38,810 nucleotides of DNA. It comes from Desulfurivibrio sp. (lineage in GTDB: Bacteria; Desulfobacterota; Desulfobulbia; Desulfobulbales; SURF-16). Positions 17,325 through 25,724 of this stretch are shown here, piece after piece. Location: contig QZKJ01000036.1 of the NCBI GenBank assembly GCA_003605035.1, positions 1 to 38,810 on the forward strand, given 5' to 3'. Every line of letters begins with the position of its first letter. Within the stretch, counting starts at the first letter, position 1. Position numbers and translations under genes: made by a program. The notes under the pieces are model-generated. The model was not told the origin of the DNA, did no database searches, and was given only the letters and a program-made list of their open reading frames with translations.

Positions 17325-19733
17325 TCAGGCTCTGTTTCCACCTTTCCAACCCGGCAGGGACACATAAAAACTGCTGCCCCTGCCCTCTTCGGATGCAACC
17401 CAAATCTTGCCGTCCAGCCGGTCAAGGATGCGGTTGACAATGGCGAGTCCCAGGCCATCGCCTTCGCTTTCTGCCGGATTGAGGCGATGAAAAATTTCAA
17501 AAATCTTACCCTGATGCTCCCTGGCAATGCCGATTCCGTTATCAGACACACAGTACACAGACCGGTCTTTCTCCTTTACCCCGTTAATATTGATCCGGCC
17601 TGGTCTGCCTGGATCAAGGTATTTCAGGGCATTACCGAGCAGGTTGGAAAAAAGCTGGTTGAGTTGGTCTCGGTCTCCCCGGCAAGTTGGAAGGTCGCTC
17701 ACTTCAACCTGAACTCCAGCCTCCTTGATCTGAAAATCCATGGTGGCGACGATATCCGCCAGCAACCGGTTCATGTCGCACTCCTCCAGCGTCAGACTGG
17801 CACGTCCCAGCCGGGACAGACGTAACAGTCCGTTCAGCAAATCATCCATCCGGGCGATGCCCTTCTCGATAAACTGCAGGGACTCAGGGATATCCTGATG
17901 AAGCAACGGTTCGGCCTGATTCCGGATCGCCGCAGGGATTCCCGTGTTCTGCCAGAGCGACAGAAGATTTTTGATATCTGCTGACAACTCCTTGCTGAAC
18001 CCCTGGACATTGACCAGCGGCGAACGTAGATCATGGGAGGTGACGTAGATTATCTGCTCGAGTTCATGGTTTTTCTTGTTAAGTTCCAGGGACAACCGGT
18101 CGCGTTCCAGCTCAGTGTTTTTCCGTTGGTCGATATCCTCTATTATCGAGATGAAATATGCCGGGGTCCCGTCATCATCCCTGACCAGGGAAACGGTCAG
18201 ATTGATCCATACCGGTGACCCGTCCAGGCGGATGTAACGCTTTTCCAGGGAATATGTGGATATTTCTCCGGCCAGCACCTGGCGGTAAAAGTCAAGATCA
18301 GTATCAAGGTCATCGGGATGGGTAATGTCCTGAAAGGTGAGCTGCCGCAGTTTGTCCTCCGGGTAACCGACAATAGCGCATAATTTCCGGTTAACACGCA
18401 GCCAGCCTCCCCGAGGCGAGACAAGGGCAATACCGACGGCGGCCTGTTCAAAGGTTGCCCGGAAACGTTTTTCGCTTTCCCGCAGGGCCTTTTCCGCCAT
18501 ATTACGTTTGTCTATTTCAGCATTTAATTCATCGCGCGACGCTGTGATCTCTTGTAGGTTCCGCACCATGGCATTGAAGGTGCCGGCCACTTGCCCGAAC
18601 TCATCATCCCCTGCCAGCTCCATCCGGAAATCAAGATCTCCCCCGCCGATCCGTTCAGCTCCGGCAGAGAGCACTCCCAGCGAGCGGTTGATGGTCATCG
18701 ATAGAAACAAGGCAAATATTATACCCGCCATAATCAAAAGGATGGAGACGACGGCGATGCGCGTGCGCAGAACCTCTGCCGAGGCCAGCACCTCATCGGC
18801 ATCATTGCTCACCAGCAGAATCCAGCCAAAGCCCGGATAATGACGATCTTTTCCCTTGGAGCGGACATAGGAATAAAATCGTTGCACATTTTGTTCATTG
18901 CCGACAAAAAAACCTTCCCCTCCCTCAAGCCGGTTAATCAGGGTTACGTCTGAAAAATCCTGCAGGAAACGGTATGGTCTGCTCCGGAATATGATTTTCC
19001 CGTCCCGCGTCAGCAACCTCGTTCGGGCCGATTGATATCTGCTGGTTGCTATTTCCGCGGTCTTGACAATCGGTCCCACATTGACAATTGCCTTGACCAC
19101 GCCGAGAAAATTGCCATCGCTATCATCGAGACGCAGGGCAACGGCAATTCCGTAGGAATCCGAACCGGCATCATAGGCAATATCCTCTAATGAAATGCCC
19201 TGCTCACGGGCAGTCTGCCACCAGGACTTTTTGTCCTGCCGGTAACTGTTTGTCCGTCCGGTTGTCGCAATAACAGCGCCATAGCGGTTCGTAACAAAAA
19301 GCTCGGGGAATGGCGAATAGCCATATTTCTTCAGCAAGGAATTGATGAACTGCTGACGTAACGCCCGACTCAACTCGTTATCCTGTAATTCCAGCAGCAA
19401 AGGGGAGAGAGTATCCTGCGGGGAAGAAGTCCACTCCCGGTCAATGCGGTCCATGAAATCCTCCGGTGAGTCCAGCTCAGCAAAGGATTGGTTGGATTTT
19501 ACGATGTGGGATAGAATCCATGCCTGTTCAGCGTTGTCCCAGACATACATGATCTTGTCATGGATGGCCAGATCGATGCGTTTCATGGTTTCCTGGGCCA
19601 GGATCAGCGATTCATGGCCGATCGCCTCCTCCAGCGACCTGCGGCTGGCAAAGTCGGCATAAAAAGCCAGGGCCGCGGTCAAGGTCAGGGTGACCAGGAA
19701 GCCTGCCATAATCTTCTGACTGGTCTTCATCAC
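17325..19733 (-). CDS. membrane sensor kinase, Cache-HAMP-PAS-HisKA-HATPase
   Basis: 802 residues. TM1 (about 8-27) and TM2 (about 326-346) flank a roughly 300-residue periplasmic region whose FVTNRYGAVIATTG, WW, DSYGIAVALRLDD and RDGKIIFRS segments fit a double Cache ligand-binding domain. HAMP (347-400), PAS (423-540, with THPDDL) and an H-box of the SHDLRSPLVNVQGF type (H567) follow, then an ATPase domain with DNGIGIA and GLGLAIV. Its ATG overlaps the stop of the binding-protein gene by four bases (ATGA), so translation is coupled. Both a binding protein and an own sensor domain are therefore available for periplasmic input. Ligand unknown. Confidence 0.93.
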   Translation of the reverse strand: MMKTSQKIMAGFLVTLTLTAALAFYADFASRRSLEEAIGHESLILAQETMKRIDLAIHDKIMYVWDNAEQAWILSHIVKSNQSFAELDSPEDFMDRIDREWTSSPQDTLSPLLLELQDNELSRALRQQFINSLLKKYGYSPFPELFVTNRYGAVIATTGRTNSYRQDKKSWWQTAREQGISLEDIAYDAGSDSYGIAVALRLDDSDGNFLGVVKAIVNVGPIVKTAEIATSRYQSARTRLLTRDGKIIFRSRPYRFLQDFSDVTLINRLEGGEGFFVGNEQNVQRFYSYVRSKGKDRHYPGFGWILLVSNDADEVLASAEVLRTRIAVVSILLIMAGIIFALFLSMTINRSLGVLSAGAERIGGGDLDFRMELAGDDEFGQVAGTFNAMVRNLQEITASRDELNAEIDKRNMAEKALRESEKRFRATFEQAAVGIALVSPRGGWLRVNRKLCAIVGYPEDKLRQLTFQDITHPDDLDTDLDFYRQVLAGEISTYSLEKRYIRLDGSPVWINLTVSLVRDDDGTPAYFISIIEDIDQRKNTELERDRLSLELNKKNHELEQIIYVTSHDLRSPLVNVQGFSKELSADIKNLLSLWQNTGIPAAIRNQAEPLLHQDIPESLQFIEKGIARMDDLLNGLLRLSRLGRASLTLEECDMNRLLADIVATMDFQIKEAGVQVEVSDLPTCRGDRDQLNQLFSNLLGNALKYLDPGRPGRININGVKEKDRSVYCVSDNGIGIAREHQGKIFEIFHRLNPAESEGDGLGLAIVNRILDRLDGKIWVASEEGRGSSFYVSLPGWKGGNRA

Positions 19734-20872
19734 TGGCTTAACCTCAGCTGACCGTGGTCAATCCTGGCAGGATAGAGCGGCATGATGATCTCCTGCCTGC
19801 CGGCCTTGAGTTCATAATCTCCCTGCACGCCGGAATAGAGGAAGCCCCGGGCCAGAAGAAGCCGGATATTCTGCCGGGAAACCTCATTTCCCTCCAGGAG
19901 CCCGGCTATCATCTTGACGCAATCATAGCCATTGGTAGCCTGGTGGCTGAATGGTTTACCGAACCGTGCCTTATACTTATCCTTGAATTGTCGGGCAAAG
20001 AGAAAATCTTCATTGTAGACAAGGGGAATTGCGACATAGACGCCATCCGCCTCGGCCATTTCCGTGACTTTGGGATTGGCGGCGCCGGAGGCGGCAATGA
20101 GATGCCCGGCATAGCCAGCCTGCCGCAATTGCCTGATGGCCAGGCGGATATGCCCGACCAGGCCCACCACGTAGACAGCCGGCATGGCGCGCACCGTCTC
20201 GATCTGGGGGGTCAGGTCCTTGACATCATTGGTAAAGGCCACTGCAGCGACCTTGCCACCCTTGGCGACAAAGCACTGCCCGAGCAGTTTGGCCACGGAA
20301 TTGCCGTAAGGGTCCTCCAGATGAACGATCCCCAGCTCTCTAACCTTGAGGGTATCCAGAATCCGCTGCGCCACCCGGGTTTCTTCCTGGGAGTTCGTAT
20401 AATTGCGAAACACCCACTTGCCCTGCTCGGCGAATGCAGGCGCCGAGGTCACAAGCCCCATCAGGACCACCTGATGCTGTGCGGCAAGGGGCGCCAGGGC
20501 CATACCTACTGAACTGAGAGCTGAGACATAGAGTAGTGGCGGCTGCTTCTGTTCAAGACGGAGAAAAATTTTTTCAGCCTCAACAGGACTCAATTTGCTG
20601 TCTTCAATGATCAGCTCTATTTCCCGGTTATCAACGCCGCCTAGAGCATTCACCTCTTCAGCGGCCAGCACCATGGCGTCACGCAAATCAACCAGAAAGC
20701 TGCCCGCCCCGGACAGAGGCAGGATCACGCCGATGCGGACAGGCTCTTTTTCACTTCCTGACATACTTCGGAAAAGGATTACCGCAACCAGGATAAGAGC
20801 AATTGGAGCCGCTATTTTCAGTAACGTTGAGCCGAAGGAATTCAGAAAAATTCTGTTCTTGACAGGCATCAT
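19730..20872 (-). CDS. periplasmic branched-chain amino acid-type binding protein (Peripla_BP_6), likely sensor partner
   Basis: About 380 residues from ATG 20872; an in-frame GTG at 20881 is possible, but AGGTGG just upstream of the ATG favours 20872. An N-terminal hydrophobic stretch (about 15-33) looks like an uncleaved anchor because no clear cleavage site or lipobox follows. The mature domain opens with VRIGVILPLSGAGSF and contains the LivJ/amide-binding-type core (EVNALGGVDNREIELIIEDS, SALSSVGMALAPLAAQHQV, NGYDCVKMIAGLL). No permease or ATPase genes are present; instead the gene is fused by overlap to a Cache kinase. It probably delivers a small amino-acid-like or amide ligand signal rather than feeding transport; that role is inferred from context. 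Confidence 0.88.
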   Translation of the reverse strand: MMPVKNRIFLNSFGSTLLKIAAPIALILVAVILFRSMSGSEKEPVRIGVILPLSGAGSFLVDLRDAMVLAAEEVNALGGVDNREIELIIEDSKLSPVEAEKIFLRLEQKQPPLLYVSALSSVGMALAPLAAQHQVVLMGLVTSAPAFAEQGKWVFRNYTNSQEETRVAQRILDTLKVRELGIVHLEDPYGNSVAKLLGQCFVAKGGKVAAVAFTNDVKDLTPQIETVRAMPAVYVVGLVGHIRLAIRQLRQAGYAGHLIAASGAANPKVTEMAEADGVYVAIPLVYNEDFLFARQFKDKYKARFGKPFSHQATNGYDCVKMIAGLLEGNEVSRQNIRLLLARGFLYSGVQGDYELKAGRQEIIMPLYPARIDHGQLRLSQ

Positions 20873-21280
20873 TACCACCACCTGAATGAAGTTGAATGGG
20901 ATAGATAGGTTGTATCACATCACGCAGGGAATATATATTTTTTACGTATAGGACTTCAGGTTGGTGAAAAAAATTCACTGGAGGAGATTTCTCCCTTTAT
21001 CCTGATTTTCAGATTGTTCTTAGGGACATCAAAGTTATAAAAGTACCGCTTATCTTTGCCGTCATGCCAGCAAGTTTTTAGCTGGCATCCAACTGGCGCA
21101 CGGATTCCGGCTTAAAGCACCCCCGTCAAGCGGGGACTAAACAGAGTGCCGAAATGACGAACATTTCGAGGATTTATAAACGGTATATCAACAATTGCTG
21201 AGTCCCTTAGCATATCTGCGCTTATTGCCGGGTCAAGATGCCGGATAACAGAAAAATGGTCAAACGTGTCTTTTCCAGGC
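20873..21280. other. intergenic region with repeat element
   Basis: About 400 bases with no gene. The part next to the binding-protein operon is AT-rich (20925-20985) and probably holds its promoter, though no box pair reaches a good score. A two-hairpin element lies at 21060-21159. Confidence 0.5.
21060..21159. repeat. 100-bp element bounded by CGTCAT/ATGACG with two hairpins
   Basis: CGTCAT at 21060-21065 is matched by ATGACG at 21154-21159. Inside are a perfect 8-bp stem, ATGCCAGC (21064-21071) with GCTGGCAT (21081-21088), and a CCCCG/CGGGG stem (21121-21135). This resembles the dispersed CGTCATTCC...-type miniature repeats common in proteobacterial chromosomes, in degraded form. Confidence 0.55.
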
Positions 21281-22084
21281 TCAGAAAAAACAGGGACGAA
21301 TCTCGTCGGTGGCGAGGAAGAGGTCCAGCTCCTCCTGGTTGTAGAAGGCCCGTTCAAAGAAAAGCCCCTGGGCCGGGGCGGTGTAGCGGCTGAGATTGAC
21401 CGGCTCCTGCAGAAAACGCTGCAGGTCGGCCGAGGAAAGCTCTCCCCGGCCGATTGCCGCCAGCACGCCGACCAGGCGGCGCACCATCTTCCAGAGGAAA
21501 TGGGAACCGACCAGGCGGACCAGCACCAGTTCAGCGGTTTCCGCGACCTGGGCCTTGTTGATCAGCACCTGCGGTGATTTATTCTTGACCACCTGCCGGT
21601 CGGTAAACGAGGTGAAGTCGTGCATGCCGACCAGCAATCCGGCGGCCTGCCGCATGGCACTGACCTTGAGCGGCTCATCCTGATCCTGCTGCCAAACATA
21701 GCCTTTGCAGAAGGCCGTCCGGCGTTTGGCGAGCTGATAGAGATAACTGCGGCCGAGGCAGTTGTGCCGGGCATGGAAGCGGGGACCGGCCTTTTGCAGC
21801 TTGAGAATATTGATGTCCTGCGGCAGCAGGGCGTTCAGGCGCCTAGCCACTTCCCCGGGCGTATCATCGGTTGCCGCCTCCAGATGGGCGACAAAGTGCA
21901 GGGCATGCACCCCGCCGTCGGTGCGGCCGTTACCCTGCACATCCACGCCCTGGCCATAGAGTTCGCCTGCAGCGGCAAGCAGGCTGCCCTGGATGGTCCG
22001 GGCATCATCCTGCTTCTGCCAGCCGCTGTAACGCCTGCCGTCAAACTCCAGCACCATTTTGAAACGTTGTGTCCTGCTCTCCAT
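21281..22084 (-). CDS. truA: tRNA pseudouridine(38-40) synthase TruA
   Basis: 267 residues, the usual TruA length. It converts uridines 38-40 of the tRNA anticodon arm to pseudouridine. The catalytic motif GNGRTDGGVHAL places the nucleophile at D56 (GRTDAGVHA in most relatives; Ala to Gly here). Other TruA blocks are visible: FDGRRYSGWQ near the start, FHARHNCLGRSYLYQL, and HFLWKMVRRLVGVL with the conserved Arg pair. The start ATG 22084 lies three bases after the stop of the thioesterase gene, so the two are co-transcribed. Function is not in doubt; no special context is seen. Confidence 0.97.
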   Translation of the reverse strand: MESRTQRFKMVLEFDGRRYSGWQKQDDARTIQGSLLAAAGELYGQGVDVQGNGRTDGGVHALHFVAHLEAATDDTPGEVARRLNALLPQDINILKLQKAGPRFHARHNCLGRSYLYQLAKRRTAFCKGYVWQQDQDEPLKVSAMRQAAGLLVGMHDFTSFTDRQVVKNKSPQVLINKAQVAETAELVLVRLVGSHFLWKMVRRLVGVLAAIGRGELSSADLQRFLQEPVNLSRYTAPAQGLFFERAFYNQEELDLFLATDEIRPCFF

Positions 22085-22087
22085 TTT

Positions 22088-22594
22088 TTACCCGAAAAAC
22101 TTTGTGGTGACCATATCCACCAGGTCGGGGTCAATAAAGCCGAGTTTCTTGGCCGCCGGACCGGTGAAGAGGGCAAAAACCCCCTGGGAGAAGGCGCAGC
22201 GCTCCCCGGCCGGATTAAACAGCTCGCCCGTCATCAATGCCTCCCGCTCACTGATTTTTTCCCGGATCCGGCCTGCCAGCCAGAGCATCTCCCCGGAAAA
22301 AACCGGCCTCTCAAACTGCACCTGCAGGGACTTGGTCAGCACCAGCCGCTGGAGCAGATGGATGGCGGTCCAGCCCATCACCTCATCCAGCATGGTGGAG
22401 ATGACCCCGCCGTGCACCACCCTGCCCCAGCCGCAGAGATGCTCCGGCACCGCCACCCGGGAAACCACCGAATCGCCGTCGGAAAAAAAGCGCATGCCGA
22501 GCCCCGCCTTATTGGTCGGCCCGCAGCCGAAGCAGAATCCCTCGGTATGCCTGGGCAGCGGCTTGAATTTCTCTGTCAATTCCAGCTGGTTCAT
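22088..22594 (-). CDS. hotdog-fold thioesterase (PaaI-like)
   Basis: 168 residues from ATG 22594, chosen because GGAG lies eight bases upstream and the conserved domain begins soon after; the frame runs 28 codons further without recognisable sequence. The motif CFGCGPTNKAGLGM near the N-terminus and GRVVHGGVISTMLDEVMGW are characteristic of PaaI-type acyl-CoA thioesterases; the HGG-x-DE block forms the active-site region. Expected activity is hydrolysis of a small or aromatic acyl-CoA, substrate unknown. It is first in a two-gene unit with truA. Confidence 0.85.
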   Translation of the reverse strand: MNQLELTEKFKPLPRHTEGFCFGCGPTNKAGLGMRFFSDGDSVVSRVAVPEHLCGWGRVVHGGVISTMLDEVMGWTAIHLLQRLVLTKSLQVQFERPVFSGEMLWLAGRIREKISEREALMTGELFNPAGERCAFSQGVFALFTGPAAKKLGFIDPDLVDMVTTKFFG

Positions 22595-23112
22595 CAGGAG
22601 TTCTCCGAAGACAAGATTTTGATACTCAAATGGGATTTTTGCGCCAGACTCAACTGCAGCATTTTTGCCTGACCACAAAGCAGTTCACTTTATAACGCCA
22701 ATGCTTTTTTAGCAAGGCAAAGCAGATTTTTTTGCCGCCTAACACTCCATTTTTCTTTTTTATTGCAACCTTTTAGCTCATCCACCCGTTTAAAGATCAT
22801 CTGCCTTTTGCCTATATTCCATCGCAAATGAAACCTATGCAAAAGCGGGTGAAGTTGCCTGAACAGCCAGCATGTTGAAATCATAAAGATATCATCTCCA
22901 CAACCAGAAATCACTTGAATCCGGAAGAGAGGTTCAACTGCGGGATCAAGGCGTTGTGGCAGCTCATACTTCCCTGGCCGCATCGTATAAACCAAAGAAG
23001 ATATCTTCATTTGAGACATATTCGGGAAACAGGGAAGAAGTAGAAGGCATAGGGTGTTATTCAACAATAACCGACAAACCCACCAATAACTAAAATCAAC
23101 AAGGAGGAAAGC
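22595..23112. other. AT-richer intergenic region between divergent genes
   Basis: About 520 bases, lower in GC than both flanks. A 125-codon open frame on the minus strand (22690-23067) is not supported: no ribosome binding site and no recognisable domain. A small hairpin, GTTATT-CAAC-AATAAC, lies at 23056-23071, about 40 bases before the next start codon. The region may hold a regulatory RNA or a decayed gene. Confidence 0.4.
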
Positions 23113-23493
23113 ATGAAGGGTTCAATCAGTAAAATTCTGGGAGTTCTGGCGCTAGGCGCAAGTTTGGTCGTGGCCCAGTCAGGTTGGTCAAAAGGGGTTA
23201 CCGATGATTGCACCACCCTGGTGGCAGGGGAAATCTGTTCAATTGATTATGACGCCAACGCCATTAACGTTTCCGCAGATTGTGAAGATCCCGATACGGC
23301 AGTAACCACTGTCTTCGGTATTCCCCTCGATTACCTTGAGAAATGGGATGTTTTAGGGGTAGTCGAAGGTCTTGATGTGACCATCAATGCCCATGCTTGT
23401 CCCACCACTGGCAAGCTCATGGCCTGTGATATCACCCCCGAAGATGGTGACCTTATTGAATTACGTCAGGGAGCCCTTGGAAAGGGCAAATAA
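23113..23493 (+). CDS. small secreted hypothetical protein
   Basis: 126 residues with a clear Sec signal peptide (Lys near the start, hydrophobic LGVLALGASLVVA, cleavage near QSGWSKG). The acidic mature chain has five Cys (DDCTTL, EICSID, ADCEDP, HACPTT, MACDIT). The start is firm: AAGGAGG lies seven bases before ATG. I do not recognise a family. The chain alternates beta-like stretches (AINVSADC, VTTVFGIPL, DVTINAHAC), as in OB- or Ig-like small periplasmic domains. It is a single gene followed by a strong hairpin. Confidence 0.8.
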   Translation: MKGSISKILGVLALGASLVVAQSGWSKGVTDDCTTLVAGEICSIDYDANAINVSADCEDPDTAVTTVFGIPLDYLEKWDVLGVVEGLDVTINAHACPTTGKLMACDITPEDGDLIELRQGALGKGK

Positions 23494-23526
23494 GTCTAAC
23501 CGGCATTGCCAGTAATTGCCTTTGCA

Positions 23527-23560
23527 TGCCAGTCTGGCGCAGAAAGCCGCCAGACTGGCA
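23527..23560 (+). terminator. 13-bp perfect hairpin downstream of secreted-protein gene
   Basis: TGCCAGTCTGGCG, eight-base loop, then CGCCAGACTGGCA. The T-rich run (ATTTTTCTTTC) starts about 12 bases later, so termination is probable but not textbook; an RNA-stabilising 3' stem is an alternative. Confidence 0.6.
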
Positions 23561-23598
23561 GATGAGCTGGATATTTTTCTTTCAAAGGTTCGCTGCGG

Positions 23599-23640
23599 CA
23601 CAAAAGAAATCCCCGCCCACCAGTTGAGGTGAACGGGGAT
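23599..23640 (-). terminator. intrinsic terminator of the Gly-rich secreted-protein gene
   Basis: Read on the minus strand, ATCCCCG ... CGGGGAT arms (23609-23615 and 23634-23640) with an inner CACC/GGTG stem are followed by TTCTTTTGTG. It lies about 60 bases past the stop of the minus-strand gene. Confidence 0.6.
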
Positions 23641-23700
23641 CAGTTAAACAGGCTAACCCGCGATTGCAGGCGTGCTCCGACAGGTTGCTTGCCGGTTCTC

Positions 23701-24033
23701 TTACTCCACGCCACTACTGAACGAGCGCTTGGTTGATTTAGCCTTGGCCTTGGCCTTGGCGGTATCTTTATCAGCATCGGAATCCTTGTAACGTGCCCGA
23801 TCCCTGTCCTGATCCATGGATTTTTCCTGATTGATGTATTTGTGCTGTTCCAGCTTGCCGGAAGCTGAATCACCGGAGGATCTGGTCATCATGCCACCCA
23901 TGGAAGCCCCCCTTGCGGATCCGCCTCCACCGCCGCTGCCGCCGCTGCCTCCACCGCCCCTGGCAAACGACTCACCATTAAACATCATCACACAACAAAC
24001 TACTGCAACAATTGACAAAAACTTAATTCTCAT
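23701..24033 (-). CDS. secreted glycine-rich small protein
   Basis: 110 residues. A signal peptide (MRIKFLSIVAVVCCVMMFNGESFA) is followed by a Gly/Ser tract (about 26-40), a Met/Ser-rich middle, and a highly charged tail rich in Asp, Lys and Ala (DQDRDRARYKDSDADKDTAKAKAKAK). AAGGAG eight bases upstream sets the start. No fold is predicted from sequence and it is probably disordered in the cell envelope. It is transcribed away from the ECF sigma operon and could be one of its targets, but this is only a positional guess. Confidence 0.75.
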   Translation of the reverse strand: MRIKFLSIVAVVCCVMMFNGESFARGGGGSGGSGGGGGSARGASMGGMMTRSSGDSASGKLEQHKYINQEKSMDQDRDRARYKDSDADKDTAKAKAKAKSTKRSFSSGVE

Positions 24034-24329
24034 ATTTATTCTCCTTGGTAATTTATTGAGAAATTTTTAATTGGTAAACGATGCAATCCGGATAAAAGTT
24101 CCATGGCTCAGCATATTTCGGTACCAAAACATAATGACCCGGAAAACATCTTCCACTCTATACTATTGATATAATTATAAAAAATAACTTGTCTAAAAAA
24201 ATCCATGCGCAGACAGATGATAAATAAAAGGAAATTACCGGATAAATTTGCTAAATAATATAATCATATAAAGAACTCGCTTATCTGCCCCCTCAGCGTG
24301 CCGCGGTTACAGAGATACAGGGGATTTTT
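24034..24329. other. AT-rich divergent promoter region
   Basis: About 300 bases, strongly AT-rich, between the Gly-rich secreted-protein gene and the ECF sigma gene. It must carry promoters in both directions. A perfect TATAAT occurs around 24257-24262 without a good -35. I see no gene. Confidence 0.5.
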
Positions 24330-24959
24330 TTGACAAAATCTAAAAAAAATCAGGAACCTTTTGGGCGGAGATTACGTTTTCATATTGATAATCCCATGGA
24401 AAAAGTAATCAGCCTCATCCAGTATTTTTCCCAGACTTCTGAATTTGAGAAGATCTTACATCCTTACATCCTGAAACTGTATCGGGTTGCCTACCGCCTG
24501 TGCGGTTCAGCCGCTGATGCCGAAGACCTGGTGCAGGATGTACTGGTAAAGGTGTATCCAAAACGGCAAACCCTGGGCAGCCTGGAAAATCCCGGGCCAT
24601 GGCTGGTAAAGGTGATGTACCGAACGTTTATCGATCAACGCCGGCGCCTGGCCAGGTCGCCCCTGCATCTGCAGCAGTGCAGCAACGACGAAGAAAACAA
24701 CTCGTTGCTGGAATCGATACCCTCTGAACACCGCGGCCCCGAAGAAATATCAGAAAACAACCAGGTGAGAGAAAAACTGATGCGGGCAATCAATTCACTC
24801 AATCTTGACCAGAAACATCTCTGCATACTGCATGATGTGGAAGGGTATACCTTAAACGAACTGGAAGACATCCTGGACACGCCGATCGGCACCCTGAAAT
24901 CCCGTCTGCATCGTGCCAGAGCGAGTCTCAGAAAAATATTGCAGCATGAAACCTTTTAG
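24330..24959 (+). CDS. ECF-type RNA polymerase sigma factor
   Basis: 209 residues from TTG 24330, which has AGGGGA six bases upstream; ATG 24396 (MEKVISLIQ) is an alternative without a ribosome binding site. Region 2 runs from FEKILHPYILKLYRVAYRLCGSAADAEDLVQDVLVKVYPK to the WLVKVMYRTFIDQRRR helix. Region 4 contains LNLDQKHLCILHDVEGYTLNELEDILDTPIGTLKSRLHRARASLRKIL. Regions 1.1 and 3 are absent, as in ECF factors. It would direct RNA polymerase to a small regulon, held inactive by the membrane anti-sigma factor encoded 37 bases downstream. The AEDLVQD-type region 2 is that of RpoE-like groups. The inducing signal is unknown, presumably an envelope condition. Confidence 0.93.
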   Translation: MTKSKKNQEPFGRRLRFHIDNPMEKVISLIQYFSQTSEFEKILHPYILKLYRVAYRLCGSAADAEDLVQDVLVKVYPKRQTLGSLENPGPWLVKVMYRTFIDQRRRLARSPLHLQQCSNDEENNSLLESIPSEHRGPEEISENNQVREKLMRAINSLNLDQKHLCILHDVEGYTLNELEDILDTPIGTLKSRLHRARASLRKILQHETF

Positions 24960-24996
24960 TCAGCAAAGTCGTTTATATAGTATAAGGTGAATAATT

Positions 24997-25671
24997 ATGA
25001 ACTGCAGACAGGCGCTGGAATATAGAGACGATTATATTGACGGCTATCTCGGCCGGGAAGAGAAGGTTGCCGTCAGAGAGCACCTTGCCGGCTGTCCGCA
25101 ATGTCACGAGGCCTTCAACCGCGATGTGGCGATGCTGCAGGCCCTGCGTGCCATGCCGGTTCCCGCGCCATCGCCCGGCTTTGTCAGACGCTCCCTGCAG
25201 CAGGCCCAAGCCACCCGCAGATGGCGGCTGCCAAAGAATCTGGCCCCTGTAGTAAGTGCCGCCATGGCGGCCTGCCTCGTTTTGTGGCTGGTCAGCGGCT
25301 TGCCCAGGATGATTAATCAACCGGCCAATGAGCTGCCCACGGCGCAGGTAATCATAAAAATTAATGAACAGAAAATTGTCAATGTGGTGGTCAACGCACC
25401 CCGTGACCTGCTTGATGCACATGTCACCATCGAGTTGCCTGAACAGCTGGAGATGGTTGGATTTCCAGGAAAAACCGCGATAGAGTGGAAAACCGATCTG
25501 CGCAAGGGCAAAAACCTGCTCAGTCTGCCGCTCGTGGCGAAACGTACCGGCAATGTTGAGCTGGTAACCCGCATTGATCATGACAATAAAAGCAAACTGC
25601 TGAAACTTGCCATGAAGATACACAACAGCCATGCAAGAGAAGATTTGCATGCTGCCAGATACATGGTTTAA
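24997..25671 (+). CDS. membrane anti-sigma factor with zinc-finger domain
   Basis: 224 residues. The cytoplasmic N-terminus has the zinc-associated anti-sigma motif H29-x3-C33-x2-C36 (REHLAGCPQC), with C3 as a possible fourth ligand. One membrane helix lies at about 81-102. The outer domain (about 110-215) has beta-strand character (AQVIIKINEQKIVNVVVNAP, AHVTIELPEQL, NVELVTRID) and resembles an Ig-like sandwich. It binds the ECF factor encoded just upstream and would release it on an envelope signal, probably by proteolysis or conformational change. ATG 24997 is preceded by AAGGTG. Assignment as anti-sigma rests on the zinc motif, single helix and position. Confidence 0.88.
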   Translation: MNCRQALEYRDDYIDGYLGREEKVAVREHLAGCPQCHEAFNRDVAMLQALRAMPVPAPSPGFVRRSLQQAQATRRWRLPKNLAPVVSAAMAACLVLWLVSGLPRMINQPANELPTAQVIIKINEQKIVNVVVNAPRDLLDAHVTIELPEQLEMVGFPGKTAIEWKTDLRKGKNLLSLPLVAKRTGNVELVTRIDHDNKSKLLKLAMKIHNSHAREDLHAARYMV

Positions 25672-25724
25672 TAAAATTACGGATTTGTATTTATAATACT
25701 TTTTTTGATGCATGAGGTGAATGG

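Noticed and set aside
22690-23067. 125-codon minus-strand frame as a gene
   Set aside because: No ribosome binding site, no domain, unusual Cys/Trp/Leu mix; left as non-coding.
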